From assembly GCA_000775715.1 (NCBI GenBank), contig JRWQ01000017.1:62001-126000 (forward strand): a stretch of DNA of 64,000 nt, written 5' to 3'. Position numbers and translations under genes: made by a program. The notes beneath the pieces are model-generated. The model was not told the DNA's origin. It did no database searches and worked only from the letters and a program-made list of their open reading frames with translations. This document shows, in pieces, positions 38,669 through 47,295 of the stretch. Origin of the DNA: Vibrio tubiashii. GTDB taxonomy: Bacteria > Pseudomonadota > Gammaproteobacteria > Enterobacterales > Vibrionaceae. The first letter of the stretch is position 1. The number at the start of each line of letters is the position of its first letter.

Positions 38669-40396
38669 TTAGTGGTCTACCGCACCGCCAGCGCCTGCTG
38701 GGACACGTACGTGTTCAACCAAGTCTTTCACTTCTTGTGGCGTTTCTGCAGTCACTTTTGATACCGCGAATGCAACGATGAAGTTAAAGACTGCGCCGAT
38801 TGCACCAAATGCGTTTGGCTCGATGCCTAGGAACCAGTTGCTACCCCAGCTTTCTAGGTATTTCCAATCAGCAATGAATAGGATGCCTTTGTGTTGGAAT
38901 ACGTAGAACAGAGTGATACTGATACCTGCAATCATACCTGCGATTGCGCCTTCCTTATTGATACCTTTGCTGAAGATACCCATCATCAGTGCAGGGAAGA
39001 TAGAGGAAGCGGCGAGACCAAAGGCCAGTGCTACCGTACCTGCTGCAAAGCCTGGTGGGTTGAGGCCGAGATAGCCAGCCACCGCAATCGCCACTGCCAT
39101 AGAGATTCGACTGGCGAGTAGCTCTTTCTTCTCGGATATATTTGGATTTATTACACCTTTGATTAAGTCATGGGATATCGCGGACGAGATAGCCAATAAG
39201 AGACCAGCCGCCGTTGATAGTGCTGCCGCTAGACCACCTGCAGCAACCAAAGCGATTACCCAGTTCGGTAGCTTAGCAATCTCAGGGTTAGCCAGTACCA
39301 TGATGTCACGGTCAACTTTTAACTCGTTAGTCGCTGCGCTAGACGTGTACTGGATGTTGCCATCACCGTTCTTATCGTCGAAACCAAGTAGACCTGTTTT
39401 CTCCCAGTTCTTAAACCAAGCAGGGCGTTCATCATAAGCTAGATGCTGACCTGGCGCTGGATTAACCGTATCCATTAGGTTGAGACGAGCCATCGCTGAT
39501 ACCGCTGGTGCAGTAGTGTATAGGATAGCAATGAATACAAGTGCCCAACCTGCTGAAGTACGTGCATCACGAACTTTCGGTACAGTGAAGAAACGGATGA
39601 TTACGTGTGGCAGACCCGCAGTACCGATCATTAGTGACATGGTGTAAACGAACATGTTTAGCGTATCGCCACGGACTTGAGTGGTGTATTCACTAAATCC
39701 GAGCTCGGTGACTACCTGGTCGAGCCTATCGAGCAGATAAACATCGGTGCCTTGTAGGGTACTACCTAGACCAATCTGAGGCAGAGGGTGACCTGTTAGT
39801 TGCAGAGAGATAAAGATTGCAGGGATAGTGTAAGCTAAAATGAGTACGCAATATTGAGCAATCTGCGTGTAGGTGATCCCTTTCATGCCGCCCATTACCG
39901 CGTACATAAATACGATACACATACCGATCAGTAGACCTGTTGAGTAGTCAACTTCTAGGAAACGACCGAACGCAACACCAACACCTTTCATCTGACCGAT
40001 TACATAAGTGACCGATGCGATGATGAGACACACAACCGCTACGATACGCGCTGCGTTTGAGTAGAAACGTTCACCTACGAACTCAGGTACTGTGAACTTG
40101 CCGAACTTACGTAGGTAAGGTGCAAGTAGAAGTGCTAGAAGTACGTAACCGCCTGTCCAGCCCATAAGGAATACGGAACCGCCGTAACCCATAAAGGCAA
40201 TCAGACCTGCCATAGAGATAAATGATGCTGCTGACATCCAGTCTGCTGCTGTTGCCATGCCGTTCGCGATAGGGTTTACACCACCACCTGCAACATAGAA
40301 CTCTTTAGTTGATCCAGCACGTGCCCAAATCGCGATACCGATGTAAAGGATAAAGGTCGCACCAACAACGAGGTAAGTGATTGTTTTCAAATCCAT
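38669..40396 (-). CDS. actP: Cation/acetate symporter ActP
   Basis: Sodium/solute symporter-family permease of 575 residues with about 13 membrane helices. Hallmarks are FYVAGGGVNPIANGMATAADWMSAASF and the central PHVIIRFFTVPKVRDAR. It takes up acetate (and probably other short carboxylates) to feed Acs. A DUF4212 small membrane protein precedes it by 12 bp and is probably its partner. In V. cholerae relatives it belongs to the CrbRS regulon; a binding site is not identified here. Confidence 0.93.
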   Translation of the reverse strand: MDLKTITYLVVGATFILYIGIAIWARAGSTKEFYVAGGGVNPIANGMATAADWMSAASFISMAGLIAFMGYGGSVFLMGWTGGYVLLALLLAPYLRKFGKFTVPEFVGERFYSNAARIVAVVCLIIASVTYVIGQMKGVGVAFGRFLEVDYSTGLLIGMCIVFMYAVMGGMKGITYTQIAQYCVLILAYTIPAIFISLQLTGHPLPQIGLGSTLQGTDVYLLDRLDQVVTELGFSEYTTQVRGDTLNMFVYTMSLMIGTAGLPHVIIRFFTVPKVRDARTSAGWALVFIAILYTTAPAVSAMARLNLMDTVNPAPGQHLAYDERPAWFKNWEKTGLLGFDDKNGDGNIQYTSSAATNELKVDRDIMVLANPEIAKLPNWVIALVAAGGLAAALSTAAGLLLAISSAISHDLIKGVINPNISEKKELLASRISMAVAIAVAGYLGLNPPGFAAGTVALAFGLAASSIFPALMMGIFSKGINKEGAIAGMIAGISITLFYVFQHKGILFIADWKYLESWGSNWFLGIEPNAFGAIGAVFNFIVAFAVSKVTAETPQEVKDLVEHVRVPAGAGGAVDH

Positions 40397-40408
40397 CTGA
40401 GTTACTCC

Positions 40409-40672
40409 TTACTCATCTACGCCGAATTCACGGTCGATTTGGCGCATTTTCCACGCGTAGTAGAAAATAATACCTAGGAAGGCATAGATTGAGCCTTGTT
40501 GAGCAAACCAGAAGCCCAGTTTGTATCCGCCTAGTTGAAATTGATTAAGCACATCTACAAATATGATGCCGCAGCCGAATGAAACGACAAACCAGATAAC
40601 CATCAGAGTGATCATCAGTTTAACGTTCTTATCCCAGTAGGCTTTGGCTTTGTCCTGACTTTCAAACGCCAT
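40409..40672 (-). CDS. DUF4212 small subunit of the sodium/solute symporter
   Basis: The 87-residue protein has two membrane helices (about 19-41 and 54-74) and the DUF4212 pattern AKAYWDKNVKLMITLMVIWF and YAWKMRQIDREFGVDE. Such proteins are always paired with ActP-like symporters and are regarded as small subunits. GGAGACGG lies before the ATG. It is the first gene of the actP operon. Confidence 0.9.
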   Translation of the reverse strand: MAFESQDKAKAYWDKNVKLMITLMVIWFVVSFGCGIIFVDVLNQFQLGGYKLGFWFAQQGSIYAFLGIIFYYAWKMRQIDREFGVDE

Positions 40673-40777
40673 TGCCGTCTCCTTACGTGTTTGTTGTTAA
40701 GAAAATGTTTCAATATGTACATTAGCAAGGGTTAGGCAAGAACTCTTTTCAACTTTAGTCGGGGAGAGAAAAACAAA

Positions 40778-40800
40778 AAGCGCCCGTAGATAAGGCGCTT
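40778..40800 (-). terminator. Terminator after marC
   Basis: Stem AAGCGCC / GGCGCTT with a 9-base loop; on the minus strand followed by TTTGTTTTTC. It separates marC from the actP operon. Confidence 0.8.
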
Positions 40801-40890
40801 AAGGCTTGGGTGGGGGTAAATTTGTGATGTTAATGGGTTGTTAAGTTAGCCTAAAGTCTAACAGTTTCATGATTACGGCAGCAGGTTTTG

Positions 40891-41517
40891 TTATCCAAGA
40901 TAGAAATCTTTGATCCCCATCAGCAGGTTGTTGACAGCGACAGCGGCGAGAATCAGCCCCATTACACGGCTAATAATGGCGGCCCCGACATTGCCAATCC
41001 ACTTGTGGATATGAGTTGCTCCAAGGAGCAGGAGCAGAGTAATAAGTAGTACCGTGAGCATTACCGCTGCGGTGATTCCCTGATCGATAACAGCGTACCT
41101 ATGGTTATCCGTAAGCATTACTATCGCCATCATGGCACCGGGTGAGGCAATAGAAGGCATGGCAAGTGGGTAGACGGCCAGATCAGCTAGCTCTGAGCGG
41201 CTGACACCTTCGGACAATTTGGCTTCTTGTTCAGGTTTGGCTTCACCGAAAATCATGGTTAAAGCAAACAGAAGTAATACTAAGCCGCCAGCAGCCTGAA
41301 AGGCAGACAGAGGTATCTGCATAGCCTCTAGGAGCAGCTGTCCAGCGACGAGGAAAAATACCAGCACGCCAGTAGCAATCGCAACGGCTTTTAACGCGAC
41401 CAAACGGCGTTGTTTCGCGCTGAGGTGCTGAGTTTGAGACAGATATACAGGGACTGTTCCGATAGGGTCGATAACGGCCCAAAGGACGACGAACTGAGTG
41501 ATTAAGATGCTTAGCAA
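40891..41517 (-). CDS. MarC family integral membrane protein
   Basis: The 208-residue protein has six predicted membrane helices and the family starts VVLWAVIDPIGTVPVYLS and YPLAMPSIASPGAMMAIV. MarC/YhgN proteins have no settled function; the old multidrug-resistance link to MarC was not upheld. It lies between crbR and the actP operon with its own terminator. The ATG at 41517 has GGGAGTAC upstream. Confidence 0.87.
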   Translation of the reverse strand: MLSILITQFVVLWAVIDPIGTVPVYLSQTQHLSAKQRRLVALKAVAIATGVLVFFLVAGQLLLEAMQIPLSAFQAAGGLVLLLFALTMIFGEAKPEQEAKLSEGVSRSELADLAVYPLAMPSIASPGAMMAIVMLTDNHRYAVIDQGITAAVMLTVLLITLLLLLGATHIHKWIGNVGAAIISRVMGLILAAVAVNNLLMGIKDFYLG

Positions 41518-41637
41518 GAGAAGTACTCCCAGAGTTTGATGAACAGAGGGGTAAATCAGATTTTTGCCTGATATAGGGCCATATGACCCTATTCACTATT
41601 ACAAAAATAATAGGTTTTGGTGTCAGGTTTTCGTGAA

Positions 41638-42273
41638 TTAAGATTCAGATTCTAGCTGTTGGAGCAAGATTACTGCTTGAGTTCGGTTTTTTACACCTAA
41701 CTTACGAAAAATTGCTGTCATATGGGCTTTAATTGTCGCCTCGGAAACATTCAGTTCGTAGGCAATTTGCTTATTTAGCAAGCCATCAGATAGCATTCCT
41801 AACACTCGGTACTGTTGAGGTGTTAAAGCGGCAATTCTCTCAGCTAAGTCATTGCAGGCAGCATTGTTGGTAATTGAGCCTTCAGGGAAGAAGGGTTCGC
41901 CATTAAGTACTTGGTTAAGCGCGCTGACAAGTTCGCGCATGTCGCTAGATTTAGGAATAAAACCAAATGCACCATGGCTTTTAACTTGGGTCACCACTGC
42001 AGATTCTTCACTGGCCGAGACCACGACAATCGGTAGGTCTGGATATTCAGCGCGTAGTTGAATCAAACCTGACATACCGTTTGCCCCTGGCATTTTTAAA
42101 TCGAGTAGCAGTAGGTCGGGTTCATCTTCTTTGGCGAGTAGGGTAAGAAGCGCATCGAGTGAATCAGCTTCTAGTAGGTTCGCTCCACTGACCGCCATAT
42201 GCACAGATTGGAAAAGTGCATTTCTAAATAGAGGGTGATCATCTGCGATGATTATGGTGTAAGTCGAATCCAT
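41638..42273 (-). CDS. crbR: LuxR/NarL-family response regulator (CrbR)
   Basis: The 211-residue protein has a receiver domain (IIIADDHPLFRNAL, phospho-accepting Asp58 in LLLDLKMPG) and a C-terminal LuxR-type HTH (about 145-205, YRVLGMLSDGLLNKQIAYELNVSEATIKAHMTA). CrbR is the partner of CrbS in controlling acs and the acetate switch in V. cholerae; related systems are MxtR/ErdR in Pseudomonas. Assignment rests on sequence type and on the adjacency to actP and crbS; the pairing should be regarded as likely, not proven. Confidence 0.82.
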   Translation of the reverse strand: MDSTYTIIIADDHPLFRNALFQSVHMAVSGANLLEADSLDALLTLLAKEDEPDLLLLDLKMPGANGMSGLIQLRAEYPDLPIVVVSASEESAVVTQVKSHGAFGFIPKSSDMRELVSALNQVLNGEPFFPEGSITNNAACNDLAERIAALTPQQYRVLGMLSDGLLNKQIAYELNVSEATIKAHMTAIFRKLGVKNRTQAVILLQQLESES

Positions 42274-42465
42274 GACGTTAACTACTTATGACGGTTTAGT
42301 TAATGGAATTATTGCACCTTTGCCGCTCTGGACAATATTTATCCGCTAAAAGTCTGAACTGTATCGGGTTTTATTAGCAAAATTGCATATCGGGGCGAGT
42401 CAACGCATATCGGCGACCTGTTAAGAGGCATTTGCTCAATTTTATTGATACTGGCTAGGAGGATA

Positions 42466-42498
42466 CAACAACGCCTGCTGGGGAAGCTGGCGTTGTTT
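42466..42498 (-). terminator. Hairpin after dsbD
   Basis: AACAACGCC / GGCGTTGTT with a 13-base loop just past the dsbD stop. The T-tract is weak, so this may be a poor terminator or an mRNA end-stabilising stem. Confidence 0.45.
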
Positions 42499-42505
42499 AT
42501 ATAGC

Positions 42506-44290
42506 TTAAAGGTTATGGGTGTCCAAATGCTCTAAGAAGGTCGGCTCATTCATAAAACCTGTTATGCGAGCATTTGAAACTGGGGTTCCATTGGCATCCC
42601 AGAACTCGATGGTTGGTAGGCCAAGAACATTCATCTCTTTGAGTAGAGCGATGTCCTGTGGTTGATTACGTGTTACATCGGCTTGCAGCAAGACAAAATC
42701 CTTCAATCGAGACTCAACCGCTGGCTGGTGGAAGGTGTATTTTTCAAACTCTTTACATGCCACACACCAATCGGCATAAAAATCGAGCATCACTGCCTTG
42801 CCCTCGGCTTTTGCTTGTGCAAGTTGGGTGTTCAGTTCATCCACATTGGCGATACGAGTAAACGTAATCTGACTTTGTTGTTCGCTCACAGTGCTATTGC
42901 CGAAGTAATAGTTCAAAGCAGGTTGAGCGGAAGCAAATAGTCCAAGTACAGCGACAATGCCAACAACACTCTGCTTCCAGCCACCGAATGGTAGTGAGTT
43001 TTTTATATGGTAGAGCCAACCAAATGCGGCAACACCTAGCGCTGACCATAAACCTGTGGCCCACACTTCAGGCAAGATACGCTCAAGTAGGAAGATTGGC
43101 GCCGCAAGCAAGATGAAGCCAAACAGTGTTTTGACCCGGTCCATCCATCCGCCTGCTTTTGGCAGTAGTTTATTGCCGAATACAGCAACTAGCATCAATG
43201 GAATGCCCATCCCTATTGCTAGGGCATAGAGTGCGATCCCGCCAGTTAACAGATCTCCGCTTTGGGCTACATACAGCAGTGCGCCAGAAAGCGGGGCAGT
43301 GGTACATGGCGAGCAGACCAATCCAGAGATAGCTCCCATCGCAAACACGCCGACTGAGCTTCCACCTTGTTGTTTGTTGCTGAGGTTATTGAGCCAAGTT
43401 TGCATACCACTTGGCAGTTGCAGGTTATACAGGCCAAACATCGACAGCGAAAGTGCCACAAACAGAGCACTTAAACCGATCAGAACGTACGGGTGTTGCA
43501 TCGCCGCTTGGAATTGCATACCCGCAGAAGCGACCACTAGCCCAAGCAGGGTGTAGGTCAATGCCATGCCTTGGACGTAAACGAAAGAGAGACCTAATGC
43601 TCGGCGATGACTAAGCTTGCCACTGCCCAATACAATACTCGTTAGGATTGGGTACATAGGTAGCACGCATGGCGTGAAAGCGAGGCCAATACCTAGTGCT
43701 AAAAATAGCAGTGGGGTCCACCAGTTATTGCTCAGTTTTGAAGCAAGGTTAGACTCGCTGGAAACTGGCGTGCTGTTAGCAGTGGTGCCTGTATCACTAG
43801 TCGTTTTTTGTGCAGGAATCACAGCGTTGGCATTTTGGAAATCGAAGCGGGTGATATCGATGATTCGCGTTTCTGGAGGGTAACAGAATCCCGCTTTAGC
43901 ACAGCCTTGGTATTGAACGATCAGGCGAGCGCCTTGTTGATAATTGGACAATGGTACTTCTACAAATAGTGGTGTGGTGTAGATGTTTACATCACCGAAG
44001 AACTCATCGTGATAGGGCTCTCCGTCGCGCATTTCTATATTGCCTAAGGTGATACTCTCTCCACTGATTGAGATACGTTGCTGATAGAGGTAGTAATCGT
44101 CTTTGACTTGCCAATCGAGGAAAATACGATTCCCTTGCTGGAAAAAGTTAAATGGGAAAGCTTGGTCTACTGGTACGAAAGTATTGCGGTTGCTAAAAAT
44201 TGGAGCAGGTTCAGACTGGCCGAAAGCGACCGCAACAGGCGTAGAAACAATAGATAAACACAGCAAAATTATAGAAAAAGCGAAGCGCAT
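42506..44290 (-). CDS. dsbD: Thiol:disulfide interchange protein DsbD
   Basis: Carries electrons from cytoplasmic thioredoxin across the inner membrane to periplasmic DsbC and CcmG. The 594-residue protein has a signal peptide ([20 protein letters not shown]), the periplasmic alpha domain with redox Cys in [12 protein letters not shown], eight membrane helices with the conserved [11 protein letters not shown] and [12 protein letters not shown]ys pair, and a C-terminal thioredoxin-like gamma domain with WCVACKE. All six redox cysteines are present. It is downstream of argR on the same strand and separated by 145 bp. Confidence 0.95.
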   Translation of the reverse strand: MRFAFSIILLCLSIVSTPVAVAFGQSEPAPIFSNRNTFVPVDQAFPFNFFQQGNRIFLDWQVKDDYYLYQQRISISGESITLGNIEMRDGEPYHDEFFGDVNIYTTPLFVEVPLSNYQQGARLIVQYQGCAKAGFCYPPETRIIDITRFDFQNANAVIPAQKTTSDTGTTANSTPVSSESNLASKLSNNWWTPLLFLALGIGLAFTPCVLPMYPILTSIVLGSGKLSHRRALGLSFVYVQGMALTYTLLGLVVASAGMQFQAAMQHPYVLIGLSALFVALSLSMFGLYNLQLPSGMQTWLNNLSNKQQGGSSVGVFAMGAISGLVCSPCTTAPLSGALLYVAQSGDLLTGGIALYALAIGMGIPLMLVAVFGNKLLPKAGGWMDRVKTLFGFILLAAPIFLLERILPEVWATGLWSALGVAAFGWLYHIKNSLPFGGWKQSVVGIVAVLGLFASAQPALNYYFGNSTVSEQQSQITFTRIANVDELNTQLAQAKAEGKAVMLDFYADWCVACKEFEKYTFHQPAVESRLKDFVLLQADVTRNQPQDIALLKEMNVLGLPTIEFWDANGTPVSNARITGFMNEPTFLEHLDTHNL

Positions 44291-44404
44291 AGAAGAGTCA
44301 CTTAAGTTAAATTTTCATCATTTTAACTCAATCAGACAGAGGAAAGGGGAAATAAGTTTCAACCAGAGAAAATTAATCTTCGCCGCTCATTGGTTCGCTG
44401 ATTC

Positions 44405-44429
44405 CCCCTCAGGAATAGGACCTGAGGGG
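44405..44429. terminator. Stem-loop between argR and dsbD
   Basis: CCCCTCAGG / CCTGAGGGG perfect 9-bp stem with a 7-base loop, 7 bp past the argR stop. No T-run follows on the minus strand, so terminator function is uncertain. Confidence 0.4.
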
Positions 44430-44435
44430 AAAGGT

Positions 44436-44924
44436 TTAGGCGACGCCAAGTCGAGTACGTACAACTCGTTCACATGCGTCTATGTTGGCGGTATCTTTGG
44501 GGATGACCAATACAGTATCATTGCCACCGACCGTACCTAAGATCTCCGTATGTGGGTCAATATCCACCAGTCGAGCCACAAGCTGCGCGCTACCTGGGTG
44601 AGTTTTAACCACCACCATAGCTTGGTTGTGGGTGATGAACTCAATTTGCGATGAAATTGAAGATTCGACTCTCACCGGTGCGGTTTCTACGGTAATGCAA
44701 TACACCTTTTTACCGCAGGCATTTTGTACTTTTACGACGCCAAGTTGAGACAGCAGTCGTGACACAGTAGATTGGCTAATACCTTCAAAGCCGATATCAA
44801 CCAAAGCCTCGCGGAGCTCATTTTGAGTGCTAAAACTCTGCTGTTGCAGCAGACGTTTGCAAGCTGCAGTTAGCGTTTTGTCTTCACTATAATCGATGGT
44901 GGATGTGGTTAGAGTTTCACTCAT
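44436..44924 (-). CDS. argR: Arginine repressor ArgR-family protein, arginine-deiminase-linked
   Basis: The 162-residue protein has the ArgR winged helix (NELREALVDIGFEGISQSTVSRLLSQLGVVKV) and the C-terminal arginine-binding and hexamer domain. ArgR with arginine represses arginine synthesis and activates catabolism. The arginine-contact motif reads GGNDT (Asn135-Asp136) where E. coli has GDD (Asp128-Asp129), so ligand response may differ. It stands at the end of a pyrI-pyrB-argF-arcC-arcA block, suggesting it is the local regulator. A second ArgR near mdh is usual in vibrios but is outside the window. Confidence 0.88.
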   Translation of the reverse strand: MSETLTTSTIDYSEDKTLTAACKRLLQQQSFSTQNELREALVDIGFEGISQSTVSRLLSQLGVVKVQNACGKKVYCITVETAPVRVESSISSQIEFITHNQAMVVVKTHPGSAQLVARLVDIDPHTEILGTVGGNDTVLVIPKDTANIDACERVVRTRLGVA

Positions 44925-45323
44925 GGGAACTCCTTAAAACATGACGTAGGGGTTTTTCGTCCATGCAACGATTGGCACTTAACTCCGTATAGATGCCACA
45001 CTAGTTTGAGCGGTCACTTCTAATGGTGACTCAGCTTTAATAACAACCTAAATAAGTACCTGAACACTTACTCTTCCTGATTGCTATGAGAGATGATGCT
45101 AGGTAAGCAGGGTGAATTGCTTTTGCATAAAAACGATCTCTGTGAACATCATAATACCACCAAAGTATATGTGGCTTTGTGAGGGCGATCGCCAAATAAA
45201 TAACTATACAAGTATGGGTGTGGTGGAGTGATCTACTGTGATTGAGTGGATATTTATTCCCGTGTGAGAATAAATATCCAGCTTATTTTTAGTGGTGAAT
45301 TGCAGAGCTCAAAGGCAACGTGA
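44925..45323. other. Intergenic region between pyrI and argR
   Basis: 399 bp with no coding potential. It holds the argR promoter region. A perfect 13-bp inverted repeat TGGATATTTATTC / GAATAAATATCCA (45247-45259 and 45268-45280) may end pyrBI transcription or act as an operator. GTGAATTGCTTTTGCATAA (around 45110-45128) is a weak ARG-box-like word with wrong spacing. Confidence 0.45.
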
Positions 45324-45788
45324 TTAGCGCGCTTCTGTCATGATTTCGCGCGAGAATACTTTTTCACAGTAGTGACATTTTAGCTGCACATTTTCTCTTT
45401 TTTGCTGAACTTTAAAGCGACTTTCAACAGGCTCGCCATGAGAAATACAGTTGCTGTTCGGACACTCAAACACACTCTCAATGCTCTCCGGAAGTACTAG
45501 GTTTAGCTTGTTAACTACCTTGTACTCTTCAATCTGATTTACAGTTGCTTTTGGTGCGTAAAGGGCAAGTTGGTTTGCTTGCTCTTTAGTTAAGTAGATG
45601 TTCTCAATCTTGATCAGATCTTTCGCACCCAGTGCAGATGATGGCAGGTTTAAACCGATCGTAATGCGTTCATTTGACTTGTGCATTTTGAACAGTTTTA
45701 GCACCTTGATGCCAATGTTTGCAGGAATATGGTCAATAACAGAACCGTTACGAATCGCTTCTACTTGTAGTTGAGTTTCTTTTACCAT
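45324..45788 (-). CDS. pyrI: Aspartate carbamoyltransferase regulatory chain
   Basis: Regulatory subunit of ATCase that binds ATP, CTP and UTP. The 154-residue protein matches E. coli PyrI (153) and has the four zinc-binding cysteines Cys109, Cys114, Cys138 and Cys141 (FECPNSNC and KCHYC). The nucleotide-binding N-terminal domain shows [17 protein letters not shown]. It follows pyrB by 17 bp, so the enzyme is the dodecameric, feedback-controlled type. Confidence 0.97.
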   Translation of the reverse strand: MVKETQLQVEAIRNGSVIDHIPANIGIKVLKLFKMHKSNERITIGLNLPSSALGAKDLIKIENIYLTKEQANQLALYAPKATVNQIEEYKVVNKLNLVLPESIESVFECPNSNCISHGEPVESRFKVQQKRENVQLKCHYCEKVFSREIMTEAR

Positions 45789-45805
45789 GATAGTTCTCCT
45801 GCGGA

Positions 45806-46735
45806 TTAAAGAGTTTCGTTCAAAACTAGGGCTAATAGAGCTTCACGAGCGTAAACGCCGTTTTCTGCTTGCTCAAAGTAGTAAGCGTGCTTGGTCTTAT
45901 CGACATCGGTCGTAATCTCATCAACACGTGGAAGTGGGTGCAGTACTTTCAGGTTGTCGCGCGCACCCTCTAGTGTTGCTGCAGTAAGGATGAAGGCTGA
46001 TTTCATGTGCGCGTACTCTGACTCATCAAAACGCTCTTTTTGAACGCGAGTCATGTAAAGCACGTCGAGTTCAGGTACCACTTCTTCAATATTGTTGTGC
46101 ACGCTGAACTTGATACCTGCTTCCTCCAACTCTTCGCAGATATAGTCAGGCATGGCCAACGCATCAGGTGCGATAAAGAAGAAACGCACGTTGTCAAACT
46201 TAGCCAACGCTTGAGTCAGTGAGTGCACAGTGCGGCCATACTTAAGGTCACCGACGAAGGCGACGTTTAGGTTGTCGAGCGTGCCTTGCGTCTCGTAGAT
46301 AGAGAACAAGTCAAGCAGCGTTTGAGTTGGGTGCTGGTTCGCACCGTCACCGCCGTTAACGATTGGTACGCCGTTAGAAAACTCAGAAGCTAAACGTGCT
46401 GCCCCTTCTTGTGGGTGGCGCATTACGAACGCATCCACGTATGAGGCAATCACTTGTACCGAGTCCGCTAGTGTTTCACCTTTCTTCGCTAGTGAAGTGT
46501 TACCGCCATTATCGAAACCAATCACGCTGCCGCCTAAGCGTTCAACCGCTGTTTCAAATGATAGTCGAGTACGAGTCGAAGGTTCAAAGAAGCAGCTGGC
46601 CACAACCTTGTTTTTCAGTAGCTCAGGGTTTGGCTCCGCTTTTAAGCGTGCAGCTGTGTCAACGATAAGCTCTAGCTCGCTGCGGCTGAGCTCAGGGATA
46701 GAGATGATGTGCTTGTTAAATAACGAATGCGCCAT
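45806..46735 (-). CDS. pyrB: Aspartate carbamoyltransferase catalytic chain
   Basis: Joins carbamoyl phosphate and aspartate, the first committed pyrimidine step. The 309-residue protein has the carbamoyl-phosphate site [15 protein letters not shown] and HPLPRVDEI, and matches the E. coli length (311). It is preceded by a translated leader and attenuator (46768-46891), and followed by pyrI. It shares the carbamoyl phosphate pool with argF and arcC, which lie upstream. Confidence 0.97.
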   Translation of the reverse strand: MAHSLFNKHIISIPELSRSELELIVDTAARLKAEPNPELLKNKVVASCFFEPSTRTRLSFETAVERLGGSVIGFDNGGNTSLAKKGETLADSVQVIASYVDAFVMRHPQEGAARLASEFSNGVPIVNGGDGANQHPTQTLLDLFSIYETQGTLDNLNVAFVGDLKYGRTVHSLTQALAKFDNVRFFFIAPDALAMPDYICEELEEAGIKFSVHNNIEEVVPELDVLYMTRVQKERFDESEYAHMKSAFILTAATLEGARDNLKVLHPLPRVDEITTDVDKTKHAYYFEQAENGVYAREALLALVLNETL

Positions 46736-46767
46736 AGCAGTATTTCCTCGTCTCGTGGATGACAGAC

Positions 46768-46795
46768 AAAAAAAAGCCCCCTAACAATAGGAGGC
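46768..46795 (-). terminator. pyrBI attenuator
   Basis: Minus-strand stem GCCTCC / GGGGGC (one G-U pair) with an 8-base loop and eight following T residues, 33 bp before the pyrB ATG. The leader stop codon lies in its descending arm, as expected for UTP-sensitive attenuation by coupled translation. Confidence 0.88.
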
Positions 46796-46891
46796 GGATA
46801 TTGGATAGATGGAGACAAAAAATAGAACAGCGAACGTCCCCGATTCAGGGCGTGTTTTGTAACAACGTTGGGTTGTTAATTGCTGGTTCAT
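46781..46891 (-). CDS. pyrL: PyrL leader peptide of pyrBI
   Basis: A 36-residue open frame starts at the ATG at 46891 with a strong AGGAG 7 bases upstream, and ends with TAG inside the attenuator hairpin. Its sequence begins MNQQLTTQRCYKTRPE and ends FFVSIYPISASYC. The U-rich stretch coding for LFFV (about 46820-46835) is the expected RNA polymerase pause region. Low UTP stalls the polymerase, lets the ribosome close up, and so prevents the terminator. The peptide itself has no known function; the sequence differs from E. coli PyrL, but the layout is the same. Confidence 0.85.
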   Translation of the reverse strand: MNQQLTTQRCYKTRPESGTFAVLFFVSIYPISASYC

Positions 46892-46919
46892 TGATGCTCT
46901 CCTAGACAAATTGCGGAGG

Positions 46920-46947
46920 ATTATACGGACAAAATTTCGTGACGCAA
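46920..46947 (-). promoter_or_regulatory. pyrBI promoter
   Basis: On the minus strand TTGCGT (46942-46947), 16 bases, then a perfect TATAAT (46920-46925), about 30 bp before the PyrL start codon. Confidence 0.75.
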
Positions 46948-46957
46948 GCGTTTGCGT
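46942..46957 (-). promoter_or_regulatory. Near-perfect PurR-type operator over the pyrBI -35
   Basis: ACGCAAGCGTTTGCGT differs from the E. coli PurR consensus (ACGCAAACGTTTGCGT) at one central base and covers the -35 hexamer of the pyrBI promoter. PurR is known to control several pyrimidine genes in E. coli; control of pyrBI is inferred here. Confidence 0.7.
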
Positions 46958-47132
46958 AAACTATCCAGAAATTGGATTTTTATGCGAAATAGCCCGGTTT
47001 TGGGTGGTTTTTCGCAGCCATTGCTAGAACTTGCTTGAAGGAGGTTTGTGACGATGTTGGACAAAAAGTGGATGAAAAAAAATGCGGGCTTTATTCAGCG
47101 TACTGAACTCCACCCGCATTTCCCTGCAAATT

Positions 47133-47275
47133 AATACTCTTCATATTTGAAGCTCTAGCTGCGTTAACTTCATTTCCTCCCTGGAATGCCAGCCCAGCCC
47201 AATCACTTAGCGGACTAAGCTCATGGAGAGTCGGAAATTTGTTGCCTTGCTACAGCTCCGACTATTTTGAGTATT
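47133..47275. repeat. Diverged ERIC-type element (143 bp)
   Basis: Imperfect palindrome with ends AATACTC / GAGTATT and interior words (GCTGCGTTAAC, CAATCACTTAGCGGACTAAGCTCATGG, GTTGCCTTGCTACAGCTCC) that parallel the ERIC copies at 24203 and 32902. It lies 20 bp past the argF stop, between argF and the pyrBI promoter. Confidence 0.7.
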
Positions 47276-47295
47276 AGAGTTTGTTATTAGTGATA

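Noticed and set aside
45184..45193. GGCGATCGCC palindrome as a regulatory site
   Set aside because: It is a single short palindrome of a common restriction/methylation type, with no repeated occurrence near the gene starts.
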